From Diplocarpon mali (taxonomy: Eukaryota > Ascomycota > Leotiomycetes > Helotiales > Drepanopezizaceae): a DNA stretch of 64,000 nt. The notes beneath the pieces are model-generated. The model was not told the origin of the DNA. It did no database searches and saw only the letters and a list, made by a program, of their open reading frames with translations. The stretch lies in the NCBI GenBank assembly GCA_024741835.1, contig JAENRP010000059.1, positions 1 through 64,000 on the forward strand. The letters are read 5' to 3'. The translations under genes were made by a program, and so were the position numbers. Positions 21,900 through 32,760 of the stretch are shown here, piece after piece (the stretch's first letter is position 1; every line of letters starts with the position of its first letter).

Positions 21900-24800
21900 C
21901 TAAACGATTATTTAAAAGCTCTAGAGGTTTAATAAACAAACGAAGCTCTTAAACTTCTAGTAGTCCAGGTTCTTAGTAAGCCTATCTGCGTGCATCTCCC
22001 TAGTAGAAAGGTAGATTATCTGGAAGCTTCCTCTCTAGTACTCCTAGCGGATCTATATATTACTGATTTCGACATATCAAAGGCTCGTCTTGATCTTCTC
22101 GTTCTTTATAACAATTAACCGAATCGTCTATTAGTTATCGCAATATATATTCCATTTAAAGAGGAAGTTTATGCAAATCTCCTTAAAGAGGCGTTTTATA
22201 GCTATTATCTCCTTCGCAATAGAAACCATACTATAAAGTTCTACTTTAGTAGAGGAGAGCGTAACAGTCGCTTAGCGATTTGCTTTCCAAATAATCGGTC
22301 CTTCAAATAGAAAGAAGACATATTCCTAAGAGGATCTGCAAGTCTCTTAATCATCTTTAAAAGAAGCATCTAAAGACGCAACCAATTGGTATTCCCTAGC
22401 CTTAAAGCTATAGGCAATTCCTAAGAAGCGCATACTATATAAGTATCAAAGCGTCTAATCCGCAGCTAAAAGGTACTTAAAGCTTAGATTAGTTAAGAAG
22501 AAAGATAGTTAAAAGGCTGCGAACGTAATATCTAAGCATATTATAATCGCTATATAAAGAATAGAGCCTATTTTTTCTTAATACTCCTTTACCTTTTCTA
22601 AGGAAGCTTGCCTTAAGTTCTTAATAAACTCCTTCTTTAGTAGTAGAGTACTAAGCACTCTCCCTATATCAGCTCCGAACTTTTAAGCGATCTTCTTAAT
22701 ATAGGTATCATAAACTAAGGAGATCCTCTTTACCTTCCTATCCCAAATAATCCTTACTTTAAGGAACTAGGAGATATCTCCTATAATAGTAAGCTTATAC
22801 ACCCTCTTTAGGTCTTTAATCAAACGAGTCGCCTAATCTAGGTTAAAGGCCTTATATAATACTTAAATATCGTCAATATAAAACGCCATAAAGACTATAC
22901 GATCCTTTGTTATAAAAATACAAGGCTCCTCGCCTAATAGCTTAAGTTAAAGGCCCTTAAGCGTTCCTACGAAGTTCCTATACTATAGCGCTAAAGAGTC
23001 TTTCAGCTTATAAAGCGCACAGTCCAGTTCTACTACTATACTAAGGCGCTTAAAGCCATCTAATAGGAAGCATATGACTAAAGCACTCCTTAGGTCTTTA
23101 AAAGCATTAACAAACGCATTAATAATATCGAACTGCTTTACTTCTATATCAAAGTACGCAGCAAGCGCTATTAATACCCTAAAAGACCTTACTACAAGCG
23201 TAGCTATATAAGTTGAGAAAATTGAAGCTTCGTCTTAAAGATCCCCTTATACAACTAGTTATAATCGGCACTTTAGAAGCTCGCTAGAGCTATTGACCTT
23301 ATAAGTAAAAACCCATTTCAATAGTATTAGTAGGGTTTTCAAGTAATCCCTTTGCACAATTCTCTAGCAACTTCAAGATTCCAAATTCCTAATCTCCTAG
23401 CGCCCTCCTTCCTTAAATCGTTTACTAAAAGGGTACTTCTCTAAGTCCTACCATCCTTTCGAAGGCTTTAGCAAAGAGCCTTAGTACTATAGGCAGTTAA
23501 AAGACTGCGCTCCATCCTTTGCCCAACTATTAATTGCAGCTTTAATAACTATATAAACTATTAAATAGTCCTTCCTATCCTCCCTTATCTATTCGTTCAC
23601 TTAAAAGGTTAATACAAACTCCTATGTATATAAGGAGTAGGGTAGATCAATATTACTTTAAAAGAGCATATACTCTAAAGCGGTAGTATATACTTTTAAA
23701 GTCTCCTATTGCTTAACGCTTAAGCGTCTTATCCTCTTTTGCCTAGGAAGAGGGAGTTCCTTCTTACGCTTTTCTCTATAGGTCTCCTCCTTTATTTTTA
23801 TTATTACTAAAGGTTCTTCTAAAAGTCTAAGTAGCTCTATCTCTTAAGCTTATAGTCTTTAAGCTAGTATTATAACTTAAGGTATTATATTATTAAGGCC
23901 TACTCCTCTTACTAGGTCGCTTCTTATAAGACTATTAAAGCTCCTCCTAGATCTTGGCAATAGTGCCTTTAGCCTTTTACTAAAGTTTACTAAGGCCTGC
24001 CTTTATAATCGAAGACTCTGTCTTAAAGCCCTTAAGCTATCTCTATTCCTATGCAGAATAGCAGCTAAAGATCTGCCGATCGCTTTATAAAACTTATCTC
24101 TAAAGACTCCTTTAGAGTCGTCTATAGTTCCTTCTTTAATAAGGCCTCTATAGGGAATTATTACCCCTAAGCTCTAGTCGCTATTTGCCTTCTTAAAGAT
24201 TAGCGAAGTGGCTTCCAATTCGCTTGCTTCTACCCTTAAGTTTCTAAGCAAGTCTCTTAAAGAATTTAGATTTAAGTTAAGGCCTTTTATATTATTAGTT
24301 AAAGGCTATAGAGCAGCGTCGGTTTATAATACAGGCTCTTCCTATACAGTAGCTTCTTCTGCAGCGATTGCGTTCGGCCTTGCAATAAGCTCCGATTCCT
24401 TGAAAATGCCTTCGAACTCAACGTCTTAAGCTCCCTCTCCTTCTTTAATCAATTAGAGGGTCGTCTTAAGTTCCTAGCGTAATATAGGGTTTGCGCGCTT
24501 AGCTTCTAGACTATAGAAGAGAGACTTATCAAATTCGATATTATAAGTCGTTATTACTCGCTAAAGCATAAGAACTTAGATTCTATAAATATTAAAGGTA
24601 ATATATCCAACTAAGTAACTTAAGTGCCTTTATAATTCAATTTTAAAGGTTCGGCAGTCCCTTCCCGCCTCCCTCTCTTTAATTAAAGGGTATGCGCAAG
24701 CACTATATATATAAATGCGACTTTAGTCAGGCTTTAAGCTCGCTATTATCTACTTAATAAGCAGCGGCTTATAGAATCGAAAATACTACTTAAACTAACT

Positions 24801-25189
24801 ATAGAGAGCCTTACTTAATAAGATCATCTTCTTCCTAGCGAGTAAGAAGATATTATAAAGGTATATAGCAGCCTCTATAACCTCTAGCCAAAGGCTTGCT
24901 AAAAGCCTAGTGTAAATTCTTATTTTAATAAAGCATTTAATCAACTCCCTTCCTACTTGCTCCGCGCCTCCATTTGATTAATATATATAGGTAGGAGTAA
25001 GCTTTAAATCGATTCCCTCCTCTTTTACCTATCTCTAGTACTCTATAAGAGAGTCTTCCCTTAAGGAGATTACTAAAGTATCATTATCTTACCTAATTTT
25101 GCAAATAGAAAGCCTATATTAGCGTTTCACCTATACTTTAAAGGCCTAAAGGACCTCTATAACTATATCTCTACCCTTCGATCTTAGTA
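21900..25189 (-). pseudogene. Element B pol, 3' portion: integrase (part), reverse transcriptase, RNase H
   Basis: Minus-strand reading from 25189 downward. The integrase end (VKEEGIDLKLTPTYIY and SNGGAEQVGRELI, about 24930–25040) includes the Glu of the catalytic triad. Reverse transcriptase follows, with an intact-looking FYIDDI box at about 22867–22884. RNase H (ATVTLSSTKVELYSMVSIAKE, about 22190–22270) and the final copia tail (GSFQIIYLSTREMHADRLTK) near 21940–22020 come last. Nonsense codons and shifts are common. Element C separates this part from the upstream gag–protease half. Confidence 0.85.
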
Positions 25190-25194
25190 GGAAT
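25190..25194. other. Target-site duplication of element C (left copy, GGAAT)
   Basis: GGAAT is repeated exactly at 32756–32760. It marks the insertion point of C in the integrase region of element B. Confidence 0.93.
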
Positions 25195-25501
25195 TGTAAC
25201 GGCTGCACCTCCACTTAGTGCAATTACCTGGGAGTACGGCGTTTTAAGGTTTCGCAATCTCGATTCAATGCAGGGTTTTCTCGAATCGACCCTAAAGGGG
25301 CAAAAGGATATTCTTATATAATATCACGTGAATAGGCAACAGAGCTTCTAGCTGCTATATATATAAGGAAGAAGGGCTCTCCCCTAAGGAGGGTTCTTTA
25401 ACTTCTTCGTTTCCTTTGTATTAGACCTATAGAATACGCCTTTTGCACCACTTCTTACTCCCATACTTAATCTCGCACTTCGGCGGTTCTATGTCATTAC
25501 A
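25195..25501 (+). repeat. Element C 5' LTR
   Basis: 307 bp; ends are short inverted repeats TGTAAC/(G)TTACA, with RIP-type ATTACA at this copy's right end. The internal TATATATATAAGG at about 25351–25370 is a plausible TATA region. Confidence 0.93.
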
Positions 25502-25809
25502 TTAAACGAAGAAGTTCTTCTCCGCCGGGGACGGCTTTCAATAATATCCTACCCCTTCTGAAAATCGATTCGCGGTTGTTTCGACTTTCGACAGAGTCAA
25601 GATCCTAGAGATCTCCTAGACAAACTAGGAGCTTAAGTGTAGCTCGTTAACCAGTATAATCGAGGAACGCTTTCATTAGCCGGATTTTCTCAACTACTCC
25701 TTTCGTAGAAGCGCTATAGGTAGAAGTTAGGAGAGCACTACGCTACTGGAACCCTTTTTCTGCAGAACCCCTTTTTAACCGAATCCCTACCGAAACCAAA
25801 ATCGGTAGA

Positions 25810-27230
25810 ATGAATTCCCTACTAGCCGGAAGTCAGCAGATACGAAATGTGCCCAGATCATTTAAGGAACCAGCTTCCACAAGGAGTACCCCTACCCCAG
25901 CCCCTAGGGCCGGACCTTCCTCTGCCGCCAAGGGCAAGAGACCACAACGCTATAGCCGAGCCAACCGAGATAAACGAGACTTTTCGAACCTAAACGTCTT
26001 ATAAGGAACAGTCTTAGGTTTAGAGGAATCCTTGCAACGCTAAGACCAATCTAATCGACAACTGCAAAGCGAGATTAGCAGGATTGCCCAGGCTATCTCT
26101 AGCCTAGAGACCCTAGCTTGTCAAAGCCAAGAGACGGCTTAGCGCATATATCAGACTACCGAGCGAGAATCCACCCACCCCCGAGATACCCAGCCTCCTC
26201 TGGAAGTCGATACAGATACGAAACGGCCAAAAATTCAGCTGACCGAAAAGATTACCCCCCTTAACGATAGGACCTCCCTAATGTATAAGCAGTGGTTAGC
26301 TTCAGTCCGAGACCGACTGCAAGTCAACGCCGACCTGTATCCGAATGAGCGAGCTTGCCGAGCCCTTATTTGGGGATCCACCACAGGACAAGCCCGAACG
26401 TACCTCAAACCCTAGTACCTCTCGGAGACTAACCCCTTCCGGAACTGTTAAGAAATAGTAGAACTGCTAAGCAGTTACTTTTTGATTAGCTAAGAGGTAG
26501 ACCTATTTCGATCCACTTTTCATTACCTTCATATAGGAGAAGCCGGTTATTCCAAAGAAACTTTCCCTCAGTTTCGGGCCCAATTCCAATCTGCCGCGAT
26601 CTAGGGAGAGGTCTCAAGATCTAAGTAGTTCTTCTTTATATAGAACAAGATTACCCCCTAGCTTAGAGCTGCCTGCGCTCTAGCTAAGGCCTCTTAAGGA
26701 AAGGACTATACTATTATAGTCAACCAATTGAACGCCCTTGATGCCGAACGCCGAAGCAATCAACTTCTCAACCCTTCGACTAGAAGCAAGGCGATCCTAG
26801 TATTATACCAGAAGACATCCGGTTCGCTCCTTAATAAGACCGCTCGCGGTCCGAGCGCCAGAAGTACCACCTGAGTTTCTAGGACACCAGCCCCGAAGCC
26901 GACTACCCCTTTTCGCCGAGACACGCCAGCTAAGGCTAGTTCTCCTGCTTTACCCCTTAAGCAAGCTACCTGCTAGACCTATGGCAAAACTGGTCACTAC
27001 AAGACCGAGTGTCCTTCCGCAGGTAAGATCAATGCCTTAGAAGATGCAGAGGAAGATGATCCGACTTTGGACTCAACTGAGAACAGGGTTGAAACAGAGG
27101 AAGATTAGGAAAACGAAGAGGCCTAGGAAAAGACTCCTACTTAGGCCTGCGAAAGTGCAACTTATCAAAGCTAGACCTCAACTCTTTAATAAGAGGGAAG
27201 CAATTCCTAACCTCTTATACTATTAGTATA
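25810..27230 (+). pseudogene. Element C gag-like ORF with zinc-knuckle remnant
   Basis: Begins at ATG 25810 (MNSLLAGSQQIRNVPRSFKE), is polar and Pro/Ser-rich, then shows the retrotransposon gag fold region (MYKQWLASVRDRLQVNADLY, about 26281–26340). A CCHC knuckle lies at about 26968–27015, read as C-stop-T-Y-GKTGHYKTEC: the Trp is a TAG codon and the second Cys a Tyr codon, both transition-type changes. At least ten internal stops. The start codon and overall reading frame remain easy to follow. Confidence 0.8.
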
Positions 27231-30200
27231 AATGGACTTAGAGTATCGTTATCAGCTTTAGCAGACACTAGAGCCTTTAGTTACCTGTTTTTAAATCGTT
27301 CCCTTTCCGTACGTCTTTCGAAAGCGACTGGCTCTAAAATTCTTCCTCTTCCAGCCCCTATTCCTATCTATGGATTTCAGAATACCGTTTGCGCGCAAGC
27401 TATGCACTATATGCACTTTCACTTAATAATTAATAGAAGGCGTATTTACAACTGCCCTTGGGTTATTCTCGACTTAGGCAAGCGCGACGCTATTATTGGA
27501 GTCAAATGGATGCGCCGATTCCGACTCAAACTTGATCCGAAGGAAAACCGATTCGTATGGCCTTTGTATTACCCCCTATCTCCCCGATTCGCAAAGGAAA
27601 TCGTCATTCGTCTTCCCCCTTCTAAAGGACTTCGGATCCGATCCGATCATCAAGCCGACGTCAATCGTAGAGAACGAGAAATGGCTATGGACGAAGCTCG
27701 ACAGATCAATAGAAGACAGTCCTATATCAATTTGGTAGTCCTAGCTAGGCGCGAGATCCCTATTGCCATCACTAGGCCAGCGCCCCTGCCTTTAACCAAG
27801 CCAGATCTAGGAATACCGCCTAATACGAATCGACTACATTCTGACCCTATTCGCAAATGCCCTAAAGCCGCAGTTCCTATTTGCGAAATCAGTGCTAACG
27901 CCTTTCATTACAATATAAAGCGTAAGGAGACTGAGTTCTTTTAAACCAGTATTTACAAAGTGGATAGGATTCTAAAGGAAAGATACAAGCCTGAGAATCC
28001 TGATGTCGAAAAGCTAATCAACGATCGACTCCTAAAATAGTACTGATCTCTAAGATAAGCCTTCTTAAAAAGGGATGCGGATACCCTCCCTCCCTATTGG
28101 TACTACGATTATAAGATACAGCTGGAAGGGCCCCTGCCTGACGCCTATTCGCCCCTCTACCGCCAATCTACCAAGGAGCTTAAGGTTATAAAGGAGTACT
28201 TACTCGAGAATTTAGACAAAGGCTTTATTGAGACAAGTACTAGCCCCTTTGCTTCGCTAGTACTATTTGTAAAGAAGGCCGACGGTAGCCTCCGATTTTG
28301 CATAGACTACCGGAAGCTAAACGCACTAACTCGGAAAGACGCTTACCCGATTCCGAGGATAGACGAGCTTTTAGGGCGAGTATCCAAAGCTAAGATTTTC
28401 ACAAAACTGGATATTCGAGCCGCTTTTAATCGGATACGAATGGACCCCGAATCAGAGGAATATACCACCTTTCGAATAAGGTACGGATCCTACAAATGCA
28501 AGGTTCTCCCATTTGGCCTCTGTAACAGACCTGGTACTTACTAGCGGTATATGAATGACGTTCTTTTAGATTACTTAGATGATTTTTATATAGCGTATTT
28601 GGACGACATTTTGATTTACTCTAAGAACGTTGAGGAGCACCAGGGCCATGTCGAAAGGGTGCTGAAACGACTCTTGGAGGCTGGCCTCTAAGCAGATATC
28701 AAGAAGTGCGAGTTCCACATTACTCGAACTCGATATCTCGGCTATATTCTAACGACGACCGGGATCGAACCGGACCTTGAAAAGGTCGAACCATTGCGCA
28801 ATTGGAAGTACCCGAAAACTGTTACTAAAGTGAAGTCCTACCTAGGATTTTGCGGGTTCTACCGACAATTCATTCGCAACTTCGGGCTAATCGCCAAACC
28901 CCTCTCGGTTCTGACCCGACCGACGGTGCCCTGGAATTGGACGGAAGAGTGCCGAATCGCTTTTGAAGAGCTTCGCAAGCAGTTGCTCTCGATTCAGCGG
29001 ATTTACCATTTTGACCCCGACTTGCTTACGAAGCTGGAAACTGATGCTTCTAATAGCGTCGTCGCTGGAGTACTTTCTTAATAACACTCCGACAAGCAAT
29101 AGTACCTAATTAGCTTCTATTCGCATATACTCTCTGGCCACAAACCTAATTGGGAAATACATAATAAGGAACTCTTTACTATTATTGAATCCTGCCATAA
29201 ATAGAGACCTGAGCTTATATCACTTAAGGAGCAAGTTGATATTTACTTAGATTACCGCTCCCTTAAGTACTTTATGACTACTAAGGTTCTGACTGCGAAA
29301 CAGTACCGATAAATGGAATTTCTATCTGACTTCAATTTTCGAATCGTATACACTCCTAGTAAAGACAACTAAAAGGCTGATATTCTTAGCCGCCGAGAGC
29401 AGGATATGCCGGTTTATAAATAAGCGAAGCTAGATAGCCAATCCTAAGTTTTGCTTTCCCTTGCCCGGTTGGACACCCGAATCAATACCGAACTGGCCGA
29501 CAAATTTCTCGCCGAATCTGCCGAAGGCACCCTCGCCCCGATGTCAACCGATGATCCCGATTCGACCCCGAATCGACCTGAGGATTCCTTTGATTTGATT
29601 AAGAAGCTTTATTAAGACAACCGCGAATCCTTCCAAGAGATTCGCGCCGACCTTCTTAAGAACTACTCCTTAAAAGACAGATTGCTTTGCTTTAAGGAGC
29701 GTCTCTGCGTACGCCGCAACACTCCCTTATATACTCGTCTAATTCAGGAAGCTTATGACCAACCTTCAAGCGCGCACCCTAGTGGCTTGAAGACCTACTA
29801 GCTACTTGCTCCTAAGTACTATTGGGTCGGGATGGGTTCGGACTGCAAAAGATTCGTCGCGAACTGCAGACCTTATCAATTCTCGCATTCGAAGACAACT
29901 AAATAACAAGGTCTCCTGCAGCCCCTCCCTATTCCTAACTATCCTATGTAGCACTTATATATAGATTTTAAGGATTTCCCTCCTGATAAGCACGGCTTTG
30001 ATCGAATCCTGGTTTTTATAGACCAACTTAGTAAGAGCGCTATTACGATTCCTTATTAAAAAGATATCAACGCTCGAGGAACTGCCCGACTGTTCGTTCA
30101 GTGGATTTATCGATTCGGCTATACTCTGGAGATAATTACCTCCGACCGAGGCCCCCAATTCGTCTCCTCATTCTAGAGAGAGTTCTGCCGCATTATCAGT

Positions 30201-31090
30201 ATTAAGATTAAACTCTCTATAGCGTACTATAAGGAGACTGACGGCCAAACGGAGATTATGAATAAGTATATTAATTTAAGGCTACGGCCTTTTATTAATT
30301 ACTATTAAGATAATTGGAGTGAACTGATTCTATTAATAGATCGTGCGCAATCGACTCTCCCTTACGCTTTAATCGGTATGACCCTGTATTAGCTTAAGTA
30401 TAGAATTGCGCCTTAGACAAGTTGGGACTGGATCTCTTTGAAAACGTCCAGCCTGTAGGAGAAATTGAACTAGGCAGAAGCTAAGCTAGTAGCAGAGAGG
30501 ATGCACGCAGCTTAAGAAGTAGCAAAAGGCAATATGGAACGCGCCTAAGAGAAAATGCGTAAGTCCATAAATCAATACTAAAGGGAGATTGATTAGAAAC
30601 CTGGAGATATAGTCTACCTCTTGATAAAAAATCTTAAGAACTACCGCCTTAGTAGGAAACTGGCCAATCAATGGGATAGTCCTTTCGAGGTTCTTAAGAA
30701 GGTAGGCAATTTATATTAGATCAAGCTGCTTATAGGTTCTATAATATATGATATCTTTGCGCTAGAGCTACTATTTAAAGATCCGCAGAACCCTTTGCTA
30801 GGTTAGGAATAACCCTGGCCTACTATAGAAAAGATCGCTAGGTAAGAAGAGTATAAAGTATCTAAGATACTAAGTGTACGCCTATCTTGAGGAAAGCTAA
30901 AGTACTAGGTCAAATGGACTAGTTATAACCCCGATTTGAGTTAGTATTGCGCCTCAAATTTTGCAAGATCCTCGCATAAGATTTGCGACTTTTATTAGGC
31001 CAATCCTATGAAGCTAGGACCACCTCGGAACCTATAAGCTTGGCTAAAGGCTTAGGAAAGTGGTATAAATGATTACAATCACTTAGAAGA
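27231..31090 (+). pseudogene. Element C pol: protease, RT, RNase H, integrase, chromodomain-like segment
   Basis: The aspartic protease site at about 27256–27270 reads ALADTRAFS (ancestral DTGA, Gly to Arg by one transition). Reverse transcriptase covers about 28150–28760 with LDIRAAFNRIRM, VLPFGLCN and the catalytic [11 protein letters not shown] at 28596 onward. RNase H (ETDASNSVVAGVLS, about 29040–29080) follows. Integrase has the zinc-binding part near 29740–29890 and a catalytic core with LYIDFKDFP, TSDRGPQFVS and TDGQTEIMN (about 29950–30270). The tail near 30905–31075 (VKWTSYNPDLS, SNFARSSHKICDFY, PMKLGPPRNL) resembles the chromodomain-type C-terminus of fungal chromoviruses. Stops interrupt all domains. 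The longest clean stretch is 27402–27944. Confidence 0.88.
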
Positions 31091-31135
31091 TAATAGGCCG
31101 GACGCAAAACGGGTTAGTAAACAAATCTAAAAATA

Positions 31136-31192
31136 CAAATAAAAAAAAAAAAAAAAAGGAGAAAAATAATAAAAACAGAAAAACAATAACGC
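31136..31192. repeat. A-rich tract between pol and the accessory region of element C
   Basis: An 18-A run followed by AAAAATAATAAAAACAGAAA marks an abrupt change from AT-rich pol sequence to the GC-rich accessory segment at about 31200. It may be an old junction, such as a poly(A) end joined during template switching, or simple low complexity. Confidence 0.6.
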
Positions 31193-31277
31193 CGGGCCAA
31201 CTGCCCCCTCCCCTTACAACTCCTTCAACCCCTCCTCCTCCGCGCTTAAGGAGACAAGCTCCAACTCCGTTCCAGAG

Positions 31278-31538
31278 TTGGAGCTCGCCTCCCGAACACG
31301 CCCCCGCCTAAAACGACCCCGACCTCCTCCTCTTACCGCCGCTGGCGCCGCCCTACTAGCCGCCGCGCCCGATGCTACCCTCGCTACTGCGAGCCCCCCT
31401 CCCCCTATAAGAGACTCCGCTGCTACAGCGGTCCGCTCTACCGACGCGGCAATAGACCTTAAGAGGCCTAGTATAGTTCGGCTAGATTACTCTAACCTCG
31501 CCAGCCGGGACTCGATGAGGTCGCCGCGCTCCTATTAG
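31278..31538 (+). other. Pro/Ala-rich open frame in the element C accessory region
   Basis: 86 codons open on the plus strand, rich in Pro, Ala, Arg and Ser. No family recognised. It lies in the GC-rich block downstream of pol. It may be part of an additional ORF or only the complement of the antisense accessory gene's downstream region. Confidence 0.25.
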
Positions 31539-31599
31539 AAAGTCAGCGGTCAATTCGATACTAATTCGGGTTTAACTTATAGCAACTGTCGCCCGGATC

Positions 31600-32130
31600 C
31601 CCTCTAGCTAGCTTACCGTGGCCTTAGCCATAGAGCAGAGCTCCGCAAGGCTAGCACGCTTCAGTTGGGAGCGGCTAGTCGGAGCCTCTGCGCTGGCTAC
31701 TAGCAGGAGGTTGACGAGAATCCGGGCGCGCTGGACCGCCTCCTAACGGAGCATCTCGCGGTTCCCCGCCGAAACCGCCCGAGCGTTGTCGTCGTCGTCG
31801 TCGCCGCCGTTATCCTCCTCTTGCTACTAGGCAGCCTCCCCCCGCCACTCCTCGAGGGCCGCGGACAGCGCCGCGAACTCCTCACCGATATAGGAGGGAA
31901 GCTGTAAATAAGTATTAGCGCGACCAGAACTTTGGACTCGATTTAGGGTACTTATAGGGATGCACTCCGCCTTCTGCTCCTAGCATTAGTAGCACTTCTT
32001 ACTACGCTCCGATTCGAACTCGCATTCGTGCGTAATGTCGCGCACAAGGCGCCGCACGCACCGATAGTAGCACATGCGGTGGGCCACCGCAAGGGCGCCT
32101 GACGGCAGGGGAATTGGCACTACGCGTATT
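31600..32130 (-). pseudogene. Element C accessory ORF, antisense to pol, with Cys cluster
   Basis: On the minus strand from about 32130 the frame reads RMCYYRCVRRLVRD, then HECEFESERSKKCY-stop-C-stop-EQKAEC. The Cys cluster lies between 32072 and 31972 with spacing C-x3-C-x11-C-x9-C-x2-C-x6-C; TAA/TAG codons replace residues inside it. It continues as SYIGEEFAALSAALEEWRGE, an acidic GGDDDDDN stretch, AVQRARILVNLLLVASAE and LKRASLAELCSMAKATVS. The helical, coding-like pattern holds over about 170 codons with only five or six stops, all transition-compatible. An ATG is present at 32075. The Cys spacing is like a small zinc cluster; function unknown. Confidence 0.55.
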
Positions 32131-32433
32131 AGACGCGATTCGACCCCAGACTAGGGCAAACTTACTTATAGTAGTTGGTAGTAGTAGTAGTAATTGTTTC
32201 TACTATTATGCATTAGCCCTACGCTATAGTAGTAGGAGTAAGGGACCTATGCGATAGTATATAGTTATTATGCTAAGGAAGGAAGATCCTGCGAGGGAAA
32301 AAACAAATTTAAGTGCATAACGCGACTTGCGCTAAACCAAATACAGAACGGTACCGTTCGCACAATAACGCGCTAAGTACATTACCGTACGAAAATCGTT
32401 ATAACCTCCTAACGCTTGTAGGCAAGCGTTCTC

Positions 32434-32448
32434 AAAGGGAGGGGGTAG
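32434..32448 (+). other. Polypurine tract of element C
   Basis: AAAGGGAGGGGGTAG abuts the right LTR, the usual plus-strand priming site. Confidence 0.75.
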
Positions 32449-32755
32449 TGTAACGGCTGCACCTCCACTTAGTGCAATTACCTAGGAGTACGGCATTTTA
32501 AGGTTTCGCAATCTCGATTCGATGCAGGGTTTTCTCAAATCGACCCCGAAGGGGCAAAAGGATATTCTTATATAATATCACGTAAATGGGCAACAGAGCT
32601 TCTAGCTGCTATATATATAAGGAAGAAGGGCTCTCCCCTAAGGAGGGTTCTTTAACTTCTTCGTTTCCTTCGTATTAGACCTATAGAATACGCCTTTTGC
32701 ACCACTTCTTGCTCCTATACTTGATCTCGCACTTCGGCGGTTCTGTGTCGTTACA
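32449..32755 (+). repeat. Element C 3' LTR
   Basis: 307 bp, direct repeat of 25195–25501. It ends CGTTACA and is followed by the target duplication GGAAT (32756–32760). Confidence 0.93.
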
Positions 32756-32760
32756 GGAAT

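Larger units (their letters stand above)
25195..32755 (+). mobile_element. Element C: Ty3/gypsy LTR retrotransposon with chromodomain-like tail and antisense accessory ORF
   Basis: 307-bp LTRs at 25195–25501 and 32449–32755 starting TGTAACGG and ending GTTACA, with perfect GGAAT target duplications. Fourteen LTR differences were counted by eye, all transitions. Gag, protease, reverse transcriptase, RNase H, integrase and a chromodomain-like segment follow in gypsy order on the plus strand from about 25.8 to 31.1 kb. About 1.3 kb of extra DNA with an antisense ORF follows. A purine tract (AAAGGGAGGGGGTAG, 32434–32448) directly before the right LTR fits the polypurine tract and the orientation. 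It is the youngest insertion by nesting and the best preserved. Confidence 0.94.
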
